From assembly GCA_027604005.1 (NCBI GenBank), contig JADGJT010000359.1, positions 2,959 through 22,647 of the forward strand: 19,689 nucleotides of DNA. The letters are read 5' to 3'. Each line of letters opens with the position of its first letter. Within the stretch, counting starts at the first letter, position 1. Positions 10,807 to 19,689 of the stretch are shown here, one piece after another. The position numbers were made by a program, and so were the translations under genes. The DNA is from Dinochytrium kinnereticum (taxonomy: Eukaryota; Chytridiomycota; Chytridiomycetes; Chytridiales; Chytridiaceae). Under the pieces are notes generated by a model, which was given only the letters and a program-made list of their open reading frames with translations, ran no database searches and was not told where the DNA came from.

Positions 10807-13179
10807 TTAGAAAAGATCAGCCATGAAGGGGCTCTCCTGCTGCTCCCTAGCAAAAATCTAATATAGGAAAAAAATAAAACAAAAAAGACGTTAGCATCTA
10901 CCGCATGGGCACAAAAAAAAAAAAAACAAAAAAAATAAGAGTCCACCAACCTCAACATAGCCGAAAATCGACGAAATAACCACAACAACGCCAACACCCC
11001 CCCCAACAGCCCCCGCAACCTCCGCAGCAACAGCAAGCGCAGCAACAGTCAAAGCCCCCAAAACAGCAACCGGTGAAATAATCTTGGCAAGCTGGTTCTT
11101 CGCGTTCGAATCTCTGTGACCCTGAATGCTCAACTGCTGATCCTGGAAGATCTTGGCGACATCCCTAGCAGTGGTTCCGGAAACCTCCATCCAGTATTTG
11201 GAGATGTAGGCGCAGGAGCTTAGCATGAGGGCTGTGTAGACGATTAGGTGGAGGGGGTCCGAAAGTGCTGAGGTCAGGGAGTGGGGAGGGGAGATGTAGT
11301 AGACGAGACCTCCGGAAGCGAATTGTTGGCGACCGCCGTCGTAGCTCTAAACATGGCAATTAGTTCACTTGAATCCGGTGGAGAGATGGGCGTGAAATCA
11401 TAAAAACAGAAGCTAATAAAAAAACAAGAAAAACAAAACAAAAACGACAAAAACCAAAAACACCAAACAAACTCACCGTCCAAACCCCCACCAACCTCAC
11501 CAAAAGGTTATTAGGAAACCTCCTAAAAAGCACCTGCGACACAAAATAAACATTCGAAACGACCGCCGTAACAAGCAACACCGGCATCGTCCCAGTGTGA
11601 AGCAACTTGATCGGGTAATTTCCTCCCTGCCCTCTCACGCGGTTCGAGCTCACTCGAATCTCATATCGAACAGTCTGAAGGTATGCCATGGCTGCAAAGA
11701 CAAGGAGAGTCGCGACAACTCCAGCGACGTTCGGGAGGGTCGACCGGAAGACGGCTTCCTTGAGGGCGAGAAATTTGTCTTTGCGGGTAAAGAGGAGGCT
11801 GAAGAGGTTCATGAGGGCGCCTTCGTACTCACGGCCTGCGTTTCGTAGTATTAGGATATTGGAGACGGTAAAATAAAAGAAACAACGATAAAAATTGTTC
11901 CCCTCTTTGTCCAAAAAACCAACATCAAAAGGAGCAAAAGACAGCCAACAAACAAAAGAAGGAGAAAAAAGAATAGGAAAGGGGGAAAAAACACCCACCC
12001 TTTGCCGTCAAAATAAACACAGGGCTAAGCGACTTCCACACAATCCCTTCACTAATCTTAACACCCGAAAACAGCGCAATCCCACTTCCAAGCCCATACC
12101 CCTTCTGCAACAACTCATCCAACAACACAGTCACAACCGTGGCGCCAAGAAGCTGTCCAATAATCGCAGCGCAAATCCCAGCTCCAATTTCACTGGGCTC
12201 TCCGTAGATTCCTGATAAGACGAGAATGGAGGCCTGGGCAACAGCGATGATGAGAGCAAAGACTGTTTGTATGGTCATCACGGTGGTTAGAGAAAAAGAG
12301 AGTGCCCTCAGCTACTCTTTTTAAAGACAATGTAAAAACTTACGCTTCTGAACATCCCCGAATAAAGCCCTCTCATCCCTAACCCCAAAATCAACATCAA
12401 CAACACCAGCACCAGCAAGCAACTGCAGAACCATCGCGCTCGTCACAATGGGCGAAACACCAAGCTCCATCAAGGTGCCTCTGCTGCTTCCAAGAATCAT
12501 TCGCATCCAGTACATGGGGTCTGACGAATCCGTTTGGGTCACGCCAAACAGGGGCGTGTGTGAGCATATGAGGTATCTGTCAAGCGAGTTGGTTGTTTTT
12601 TTTTTTTTGTTTTGTTTTTTTCGGGTTGATAAGAGGGCATACGGGAAAGGGGGTTTTAAAAAAAAAAAGGTAGGGACTTACAAGGCGAGAGCGCCAACAG
12701 ACCAAATTATTTTGTTACGGAGGGGAAGCTTTCATTTGATAAAACGATGGGTAAGATAAGGTTGGAGTGTATGGAAAAATAATTTCTTTACCTTTCGGTC
12801 TGGGGAAGATATGGAGGGTAAGAAGGTCGTGAAGGGCTTCAGAACGTGGAGGAGGCGGACTGTGATTAAAAAGAAAGATGCTGTTAGCTTTTGGGCCGCC
12901 ATTTTTTCGAATTTCCTTGTTATCATCAAGCTGTCATTTGCCCGCCTTCCGCTCATTTTCATCTCACTAAAACATATACTGAAAACATTTCACGGGGCTC
13001 CCTCTCACTTTGATCAACCCCACACCGTCATCAGACCGATCAACATAATTCCTCCACATCAAACCTCACGGTCTGCGATAAAACGGAATCCCGTCCCCAC
13101 CATACCACAACGAGAACAACTAGAAGAACAAACAAACGCGGCCAAAAAAAAAAATTAAAAAGAGCTTACCTGGAGCCAT
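10807..13179 (-). CDS. SEC61: Sec61 alpha, protein-conducting channel of the ER translocon, 475 aa
   Basis: Exons in transcript order: 13179-13170, 12859-12792, 12728-12682, 12576-12344, 12262-11999, 11835-11477, 11346-10951, 10857-10807 (1428 nt, all phases agree, stop TAA 10809-10807). The protein starts MAPVRLLHVLKPFTTFLP and continues with LYLICSHTPLFGV and GTLMELGVSPIVTSAMVLQL. The hallmark LLDELLQKGYGLGSGIALF, RGQGGNYPIKLLHTG, KYWMEVSGTTARDVAK and a short charged tail ending FMADLF follow. The length equals that of other Sec61 alpha subunits (about 475 aa) and ten TM helices are expected. It forms the ER membrane pore with Sec61 beta and gamma for co- and post-translational import. Exon 1 codes only for MAP plus one base. 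The exon 5 acceptor at 12263 (CAAACAG) was chosen over upstream AGs because it alone restores the phase and the conserved QKLFALII. It is the only Sec61 copy in the window. Confidence 0.95.
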
Positions 13180-13197
13180 CTCTCTCTCTCTCTCTCT
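13180..13197. repeat. (CT)n microsatellite directly before the SEC61 start codon
   Basis: Nine CT units on the + strand, i.e. (GA)n in the SEC61 leader, immediately 5' of the ATG. Confidence 0.9.
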
Positions 13198-13249
13198 TTC
13201 TCTTCAGCAACGGGGTCAAGGAAGAAAAAGTCAAAGGTTCAAGATTCTG

Positions 13250-13257
13250 TCACGTCA
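13250..13257 (-). promoter_or_regulatory. possible unfolded-protein-response element upstream of SEC61
   Basis: The - strand reads TGACGTGA, 70-78 nt upstream of the SEC61 ATG. This matches the bZIP (Xbp1/Hac1-type) UPRE core TGACGTG(G/A). A TTATAA box lies about 25-35 nt further upstream (near 13285). Sec61 is a known UPR target in several organisms, but an 8-mer match can arise by chance and fungal Hac1 sites vary. Confidence 0.3.
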
Positions 13258-15346
13258 ATGTGATGAAAGAAGGGATTGGAGTTATAACGCAAAACGCGGG
13301 GATTTGGGTTGAGACCGGCATGTTTTTTTTGTAGTTTTTTTTTTTGTTGGTTGGTTCGTTGGTTGGTTGTTTTGCATAGGGTGGATGAGACGAGAAAGGA
13401 GTTGTTGGTTAGACTTTTCGCAGTGAAGTGGTTCCATTTTTCTCTCTCTCGTCAGCCCTTCTCGCAAAAAACAAAACAAAAAAAACAACAACAACAACAC
13501 GAGTCCTCTCCATCAATCCTTCTCCCATCATCGTTTGACATTTTAAGCACTTCCCCCCCGTTCATCCTTCCCCCTCCAAACATCCCAACACCGATCTCCT
13601 GGAACGAACCCAAACACCGATCACACTCCTACCACCACTCCTCCCTTCTTACTCCGTGCTCTCCCCTCCAGATCACCCCTCCCTCATCCCCCATCCCCCA
13701 TCCACCCGTTGTCGAAACACACGTACATGAAAATGGACCTTGCTGATAACGGAGAAAAAAAAAAAATGGAGAGAGGAACGCAGAGGGAGGAGCACAAAGG
13801 TATCGGTTTTGCGAGTAAAAAAAAAAATTTTTTTTTGGGTTCTTTTTTGGGGGGTGGAATTAATGATTTAATTATTTATTTACTATTATTATTATATTCT
13901 GTGGCCCTCTTCCCCTCCCAACCACTCTCCCCCATGAACGCGCAGCAAGAGGTGGAAGGTTGAATGGAAATCCCAAGGGGAAAACAGTCTGTAGCCCTCT
14001 TCACCTCTCCCTCCCATCAAAAAATAAAATAAAAAAACAGCAACAATCGATTGCAAAGCAAAGTGAAGGTGGCATCTTCTTAATGAGGAAAACCCAAACA
14101 CAAAGCAACACCAACAACACCAACAACTGCAGAATGAGGTTTGGAAATATGGAACGAGAGCGGGAAACGGAGGCAAGCGACCCACCGCAACTGAGCGAAA
14201 GAAGAAAGGGATTAGGCGAAGAGAACTCAACGTCCCCACAAAAAAAAGAGAGATGAAAAAAAAAAAAGAAAAAACGAGACTCGCTCAGTGGAAATCAGTT
14301 GGTAAAAGTATCAGTGAAGAGAAACGTTAAGAAGGAGCGCGAAACGTTCGATGAACACAATCCACAGAGATCAACAGCAAAAAAAAAAAAAGGAAAAAAA
14401 AAAATAAATAAAGAAATGGTGGGAATCAAAACCCGCTAAAGAGAGCCAAACATCCCCCCTAAACTCAGCCGCAGCTGCCCCATTTCAAAAAGGCAATATA
14501 ACATGAAAACCAAAACAAGAGTAGGAATTTTAAAGAAAAAGAAAAGAAGAAGAAAAAACAAAAACCAGTCATAGAAAAGTAAACACATGATGAGGACATC
14601 CCGAATCAACTCAACGGGAATGCAAAAGAAAAAAGAAAAAAGGAAAAAAGAATGTAAATATAAAAAAAAACCCCAACAACAAAACAACACCAGCATAGAA
14701 GAACGCAACAACAAGAATCAAGCCAGCAATCTAACCCAAACTGCAAAACACCTATCCATTCGATAACATTACGTAAAAATATCAGTATTAATATGAACCC
14801 CAACCACACCACATTTCGATTGGCTAAAAACCAAGAATTAAATCAATGGAGAGAAAAAAAATAGGCGAGGGGGGCGACGGAAGAGGTGTAAATAAAATAG
14901 AGGAAAAAACAACCCACGTCTAAGAAAAAAAAACAGCGTCAGAGAAGATGCACGTAAAAAAAACACCAGAGGTATCTATCAAGATCAAGGTGGTTGCTGA
15001 CAGACTGGAGAGTGGGAAGGGGAATTAAAGAATTAGAGGGAGTTAGGACGAGAAAACGTGACCAGAGAAAAATGAGTCAATACAAAAATGAGGAAGGAAA
15101 GAATCCCAGATGGAAAGAAAAAAAACACCCACGTTAAAGTCCTCCTCCCCTAAATCAAACACACCAGAAAAAAAAAAAACATAACGAAAAAATGAAGCAC
15201 CGTTCATCTCCCAGATTAATCAAACACCCGACCACAACCCCGCTTCCCCACACACGAGCAAACTCAACCCCATAAAAGAAAAAAGTGTCGCCAACATGCC
15301 CCATTTCCAGAAGACCAAACCACCCTAGCACAAAAATTCACACCCC

Positions 15347-17074
15347 TCACCCCCTCTGCACCACACCACTCCCACCCCTCATCTGCATCTCCTCCATCTG
15401 CGCCCTCCTATAAAGCGCAGCCGCCTCCGCCGTGTACCCGTTTGGCATCCCGTCACCCCCGGCCGTTTCCCAGTACAAGCGTGACGCGGATTCGGGAGAG
15501 TCTTGAGAGGGTGAGGAGGGGTAGGCGTAGTATCCGTTGAAATGCTGGGAAGGGTTGTATTGGTGCCAGCCTTGTTGTTGGTAGTACTGTGAAAGCGGGT
15601 AAGGGGAGGTTAGGAGGATGCCAGTGGTAGGGAAAGGTGATGATTTGGAAGAAGCAGAGAGATGATAAGAAAGGAGATGGTTAAAAAAAAAGGGAGGGGG
15701 GGGGGAATAAATAAAGGAGAAAGAAATCTAAATGCAGAGCCAAATCCAAGAGAACAGAAACAGAAGAATGAAGAAAAGAACCAAAACCAAAAAAACTAAA
15801 AGAGAAAATAGTCGAAAATAAAGCACATACCTGCTGCTGCGCTGCAGTATAAGCCGCAGCGGCCGCATACCCCGCATAGACATCCGCATTCCCACCCCCA
15901 CCACCGCCCTCCACCGCCCCACGCTCCCCAGCCGCGACCAAAAACCCTTCTTGAACCTCCCCTCTGGGCTCCTGTGCAATCAACACGCCTGTCGACGAAA
16001 TCTGGGACGGGGTTGGAGTCGCGGATTGCTGAGACTCGGATGGGGTCATGGTTCTCCGAGGATTGTGGGAGGAGGAGGTGGTTGTGGTGGGTTGTGGTGG
16101 GGGGGGTGTGGAGGATGAGGAGAATGGACGGACGCCTGAGAGAGAGGGGGAGAAGGTGATGGGTTCATCTGTATTGTTGGGAAAGGAAGGTGTAAGAATA
16201 TAGAGACTATGAAAAGAGAAAAAAGGAAGAGGATGTAAATGTGGACATGGCCCTCCTCTGGGAACATGATATCTATTTTTCCTCAATGAAGGTCATTCGC
16301 TACTATGAATTGATGCGCATGGCCCCTCCGAGGCCACTCTATCTCGATTCCATTATGTCTCTCTCTTTTGCTCAACGAGATCACTGACTTGCGAGCGCCC
16401 GCAAAGAAACAACACTCTGAGACCAAAAACATCTGGCAACCGGTCTTCCATTCACTCTGCTCAGGTTGCTCGCCATCGCTCACAATCGCTCCGCTAAACT
16501 CACCTTTCTTCTTATTAACCAAAAACCTCCAAGCAATCACCCCCAAAAGCACCACGACCGCCGACACCACCACAATCGCCACAATGATCCCCATCGGAAG
16601 CTGCGGGGCCGACGCGTTGCCCCCTCCACCTCCAGCCCCACCATTCGACGCATTGGAGTCCGGCGCATTGGAGGGTTCGGGGATCTCGGTTGTGATGTAA
16701 AAGGTGGAAGAGCCTGACACGATGGTTGAGATGACAGTTCTTGGTCTCTGAGATGAGGTGGAGGTTTGCTGCTGGGGCTGCTGTGATGGGATGAGGGATG
16801 ATGAGGTGATTGTGGGGGGCGACGGAGGTTGACTGATGGAGGTTGATGGTTCTTCTTGTTCTTCCGGTTGGGTGGGCTGTGGGGGTTGTGTTTCGGTCGG
16901 CTGAGGAGGAGGTGGGGGTGGGGGTGGGGGCGGTGCAGGCGGGAGAGATGTTGAGGTGGTCGCAGGAGGCGGGGGTGGCGGCGGTGAGGTTGAGGATGTG
17001 ACTGGTGGGGGTGTTGAGATGGTGGATGATGGTTCCGGAGGGACGGCCGTTGAGGAGGCGGCTGAAGTCGACAT
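15347..17074 (-). CDS. single-pass membrane protein, mucin-like ectodomain and Tyr/Gln-rich tail (paralogue A), 403 aa
   Basis: Exons in transcript order: 17074-16441, 16168-15831, 15586-15347 (1212 nt, GT-AG, in phase, stop TGA). Residues 1-110 are Ser/Thr/Pro-rich with a run of ten Pro. PRTVISTIVSGSSTFYITT follows at about 111-129, then a Gly/Asn linker and one TM helix at about 160-183 ending IAWRFLVNKKK. The basic residues imply N-out, C-in topology. There is no cleavable signal peptide, so the TM would act as a signal anchor. The cytoplasmic part has a Ser/Pro-rich segment, GFLVAAGERG, a Gly/Ala stretch, a short Gln run at the exon 2 end, and a Tyr/Pro/Gln-rich end (YYQQQGWHQYN, LYWETAG). 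The layout recalls fungal Mid2/Wsc/SKG6-like surface sensors, but that is architecture only and the function is unknown. The start is chosen by homology with the paralogue (both begin MST); the frame stays open upstream to an ATG at 17437. Confidence 0.75.
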
Positions 17075-17095
17075 TGGTTTGAATGGGATGGAATG

Positions 17096-17155
17096 GATGG
17101 GATGGGATGGGATGGGATGGGATGGGATGGGATGGGATGGGATGGGATGGGATGG
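17096..17155. repeat. (GATGG)12 tandem repeat in the 5' leader of paralogue A
   Basis: Twelve perfect 5-bp units on the + strand, with imperfect units extending it to about 17081-17175. It lies 22-80 nt upstream of the ATG at 17074, so the mRNA leader would carry (CCATC)n. GGG runs separated by AT make the template strand a potential G-quadruplex former. Confidence 0.95.
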
Positions 17156-17232
17156 ATGGGATGGGATGGGATGGATGAAGGGTGTAGGTGAGGGGTGGGA
17201 GGGAGGTTGAGGTGGTGAGGTGGTGTGAGAGG

Positions 17233-17470
17233 GGTGAGTGAGTGAGTGAGTGAGTGAGAGAGGAAAGGAAGGAAAGGAGCGTGGGAATATTCTTTCTGAT
17301 GATGATGATGATGAAAGAAAACAAAAATAAATAAATAAATAATTAATTAAATAAATAAAAAACGAAAAAAGAAAAAAGAAAAAAGAATAATAATAATAAT
17401 AAAAGAAGAATAATAATAAATGTAAAATTGTCACCATCCAACCAAATAAATAAATAAATAAATAAATAAA
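17233..17470. repeat. cluster of microsatellites upstream of paralogue A
   Basis: Separate short arrays: (GTGA)n at about 17233-17259, (GAT)5 at about 17298-17313, AAAT-type runs at about 17326-17360, (AAT)n at about 17387-17402, and (AAAT)n at about 17443-17470. Together with the GATGG array they fill nearly 400 bp. Confidence 0.85.
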
Positions 17471-17702
17471 ATTGATTTTAAAATATCATTATTATTCTAA
17501 TTATTATTTATTGTGACTGACTGTTATAACAACTGGGTCTAGTAACAATTGATCTGTTGTCTGTCTCTGGAGACTCGCACTGTTCTACCAAACGCTTGCA
17601 CCACATGCTGAGCAGGCGAGACGGAGAGACAGAGACGGGGGCGGACCAAAGAAAATAATCATAATGATGATAACAAACACGTATCAAGCATTCAATCATT
17701 AT

Positions 17703-17708
17703 TTTATT
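17703..17708 (-). terminator. likely poly(A) signal of paralogue B
   Basis: AATAAA on the - strand, about 195 nt downstream of the stop codon at 17901-17903. Confidence 0.4.
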
Positions 17709-17900
17709 ATCACTCGCTGGAAAAGAAAAAGAAACAAAGAGAAAGAAGAAGAAAAAAAAAAAAGGTCTCCCTGATAGTAGAGATAGAGAATACTCTGCAC
17801 ACAGAAATATAAAAACAAAAACAAAAAACAAAAAACAACAAAATACTTTTCACTGAAAATCACACACACATACTGATACTGCCAAAGAAAAAGAAAAAGA

Positions 17901-19404
17901 CTACACCCTCCCGTACTCCTGCTTCTCATTCCCCACCATTCCTCTATACCCACCTCCACCTCCACCACTCTTATACGTTGGCGGGTACGCCATATCATCA
18001 CTCGTCAAGAACCCTCCGACCATCGTAACCCCTTCCGCACCTGGCTGCTGCTGCTGCTGCTGCTGCAAAGCGTCGCCCAACACCTCCCCACCACCACCCT
18101 GAGGATACGCAGCAGCCTCACCTCCGCTCGGGTAAGCATACCCACCGCGGTCCGAAGAAACCGGGTAGGCTGTGGTGGTGGAGGGGTACTCGGCTGGAAC
18201 GATGGGGTACCCTGCTGCGAGTGGACCCGCGGGTTCGTGATAGGAGGGCTCCCAGTATTGTCTTGAGACCTGATTAAACAAAAAAAAAAAAAAAAACAAT
18301 GAAAAGAGGATCAACGCGAGCTTGTTCATTGCTTTCAAAGGGTTCCTTGCTTCTTACCGTTGATGGCTCGCTTCCCTCATAGCTTACAGGCGGGACGAGA
18401 CCACCGGCTGACACATTGTTGTAGGAGTGGTACGCTCCGTCGTAGGGCTGCGACATCGGATACCCCGCGTACCCTTGCAGTCCATGCGCGTAAAACTGCA
18501 TCACATCCAAGAAAAACATTTAAGAAAAGGAAAAAGAGAATGAATGATCGTAACAACAGTCATAAGAAAAAAAAAGAAAAAAAAGAAAAAAAGAACAAAC
18601 CAAATAGCAACGAAAACAACAACAACAACAAAAAAAAACAAACAACAAAAAACAAACCTGCTGCTGCTGCTGCTGCTGATGCTGCCCAACATACCCTGCA
18701 GCCCCCACAGCCGTCGCCGCAAACCCAGCCCCCTCCCTGCCTCCAGCAGCAACCACAAACTCCCCACCCACAGAGCTCCCCTCCTCCGCCCCACTCGTTG
18801 CCCCCAAAGAAGATCCCAACACCACCGTCTCGGGGGACCTAGCACCACTTCCCCTCCCCCTAAACAAAGTGGTCGGCGTGCGACTGACCTTCCCGCTCGC
18901 CCCCGCTCCCGGCGAGAACGAGACGGGGTCCCGAGATTTCCGGTTCACAGTGAACCTCCAGGCGATCAGGGCCAGCAGGATCGTTACGCTGATGCCTGCG
19001 ATCACGCCTATGATTGTTCCTAGTGGGAGCGTGGAGGTTGTGGGGGCGTCTGCTGGCTGGGTGGAGGGGGGTTGGGTGGTTGGGGTTGCTGGGAGGTAGG
19101 AGGTTACATAGAAGGTTGACGTTCCTGAGACCACGACTGAGATGACGGTTCGTGGTGGTTGGGTGGTGATCTGCTGAATGGAGGTTGTGGAGCGTTGCGG
19201 TTGCTGTGTGGACGATGGTTGGACGGTTGACACATCGTTGGTGATGTCAGAGGGGGGGATGGAGGACGTGCTGTCCGAGACGATGGGAAGGGTGGTGGAG
19301 GTTGGGTCCTGAGTCGTCGTTGCAGTGGTTGGGGAGGTGGCTGAGGTGATGGGGGAGGCGGTGGTGGCCGTCGTGATCGGGGGGGGGGCGATGAGGGTCG
19401 ACAT
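17901..19404 (-). CDS. single-pass membrane protein, mucin-like ectodomain and YP-rich tail (paralogue B), 417 aa
   Basis: Exons in transcript order: 19404-18658, 18495-18358, 18269-17901 (stop TAG). The start is firm: an in-frame TAA lies two codons before the ATG. Residues 1-84 are Ser/Thr/Pro-rich. PPRTVISVVVSGTSTFYVTS follows at about 83-102, a Thr/Pro linker, then a TM helix at about 127-150 ending LLALIAWRFTVNRK. There is no signal peptide, so a signal anchor with N-out, C-in topology is inferred. The cytoplasmic tail holds EFVVAAGGREGAG, a Gln run that ends exactly at the first donor, and about seven [AGE]YP motifs (AGYP, AEYP, TAYP, YAYP, AAYP, MAYP). A second poly-Q of seven residues is encoded by CTG/CAG at 18045-18065. 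It shares motif, TM, VAAG segment and poly-Q/intron position with the neighbouring paralogue, so it arose by tandem duplication. The role may be cell-wall or surface sensing by architecture; no family can be named. Confidence 0.78.
18658..18678 (-). repeat. (CAG)7 repeat flush with a splice donor
   Basis: Seven CAG codons end exactly at the GT of the first intron of paralogue B, coding for poly-Q. Upstream of it are CAG and CAT codons that extend the Gln/His tract. Confidence 0.9.
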
Positions 19405-19689
19405 GTTTTATGGTGGTGGTTGGTTCTGGAGAGGGGTGTTGGTTAATCGCCGGATGCATGCATTCCAGGCGTTAGCACGCACCGAGTGCATCCGTCTGGC
19501 ATGGCAGAGGCAGCAACAGCGGCAGGGGGGGCCTACCTTGAATCCGACAGACGGCCAAGCGAGTGAGCAATGGATGCGGTCGGTCGGTCGCTGGAGCGTC
19601 ACAGTCAAAAAGACACTGCAGAACAACAACAACCAAAAAAAAAAAAAAAAAAAAAAAAAGAAGGGGGAACAGGAAAAAACCCCTTTTTC
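19405..19689. other. upstream region of paralogue B and end of window
   Basis: Presumed promoter and leader of paralogue B. It contains a mixed-complexity stretch (about 19445-19620) and a pure run of 25 A at 19635-19659. The run is followed by G and C/T runs (GGGGG, then CCCCTTTTT) that could pair loosely. No gene is seen. Confidence 0.5.

Larger units (their letters stand above)
13180..15346. other. 2.2-kb region with no convincing gene
   Basis: It lies between the SEC61 start and the stop of the downstream membrane-protein gene. 13180-13430 is SEC61 promoter. 13430-13720 is strikingly pyrimidine-rich on the + strand. 13740-15330 is mostly A-rich with scattered normal-complexity patches (about 14045-14340 and 14940-15120). 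A 98-codon + frame (13960-14256) is Lys/Asn/Glu-rich without recognisable domains, and AATAAA follows at 14403. The - strand frames here are Phe/Leu runs made by poly-T. Part of it may be the 3' UTR of the 15347-17074 gene. I see no tRNA or known ncRNA. Confidence 0.5.
17075..17900. other. intergenic between the tandem paralogues
   Basis: 17075-17470 is microsatellite-rich leader and promoter of paralogue A. 17510-17660 is ordinary-complexity sequence without a recognisable gene. 17700-17900 is A-rich + strand and probably the 3' UTR of paralogue B, with AATAAA on the - strand at 17708-17703, about 195 nt past its stop. Confidence 0.5.

Noticed and set aside
12263..12300. Upstream extension of SEC61 exon 5 (in-frame VMTIQT)
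   Set aside because: No AG upstream gives the right phase; the CAAACAG acceptor restores the conserved QKLF exactly.
14280..14370. Possible box C/D snoRNA (CGATGAA-like box)
   Set aside because: The C box is imperfect, no properly placed D box and terminal stem could be seen.
17096..17175. CRISPR-like or telomere-like array
   Set aside because: Pure 5-bp tandem repeat without spacers; it is internal and does not match common telomere repeats.
17510..17660. Possible tRNA or small RNA in a normal-complexity patch
   Set aside because: No T-loop GTTCGA-type sequence or cloverleaf stems that I could find by eye.

Overview
The window looks like nuclear DNA of a fungus, probably an early-diverging (chytrid-like) lineage, though this placement is tentative. 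Every recognisable gene is split by GT-AG introns that are T-rich on the sense strand. Poly-A signals follow several genes, and the proteins are typical of fungi: Ams1-type mannosidase, Nop4, Sec61 and Ser/Thr-rich membrane proteins. There are many homopolymers and microsatellites. I saw no tRNA, rRNA, CRISPR array or transposon.

Layout, left to right. (1) 1-2107, + strand: five exons of a GH38 alpha-mannosidase, open at the left edge. The frame breaks at about 1583, and the next exon encodes an unrelated Ser/Thr-rich, GPI-anchor-like tail. This is the most anomalous locus. (2) 2475-5691, +: a complete ABCG half-transporter rebuilt from 19 exons (650 aa), with several micro-exons. (3) 5873-9760, +: a complete six-exon NOP4/RBM28-type ribosome-biogenesis protein (1191 aa), 181 bp after the transporter. 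(4) 10807-13179, - strand: complete SEC61 translocon channel gene, eight exons, 475 aa, convergent with NOP4. A possible unfolded-protein-response element lies about 70 bp upstream of its start. (5) 13180-15346: about 2.2 kb with no convincing gene. (6) 15347-17074 and 17901-19404, both -: two tandem paralogues (403 and 417 aa). Each is a single-pass membrane protein with a mucin-like N-terminal part, a shared motif before the membrane, one TM helix, and a poly-Q and Tyr/Pro-rich tail. They resemble fungal cell-surface sensors, but I cannot name them.

The genes do not form a pathway. Mannosidase, NOP4 and SEC61 are housekeeping genes and ABCG is a transporter. The tandem pair is the best candidate for something lineage-specific. 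All exon joins were deduced by eye from splice sites, reading phase and family conservation. cDNA or RNA-seq would settle them.
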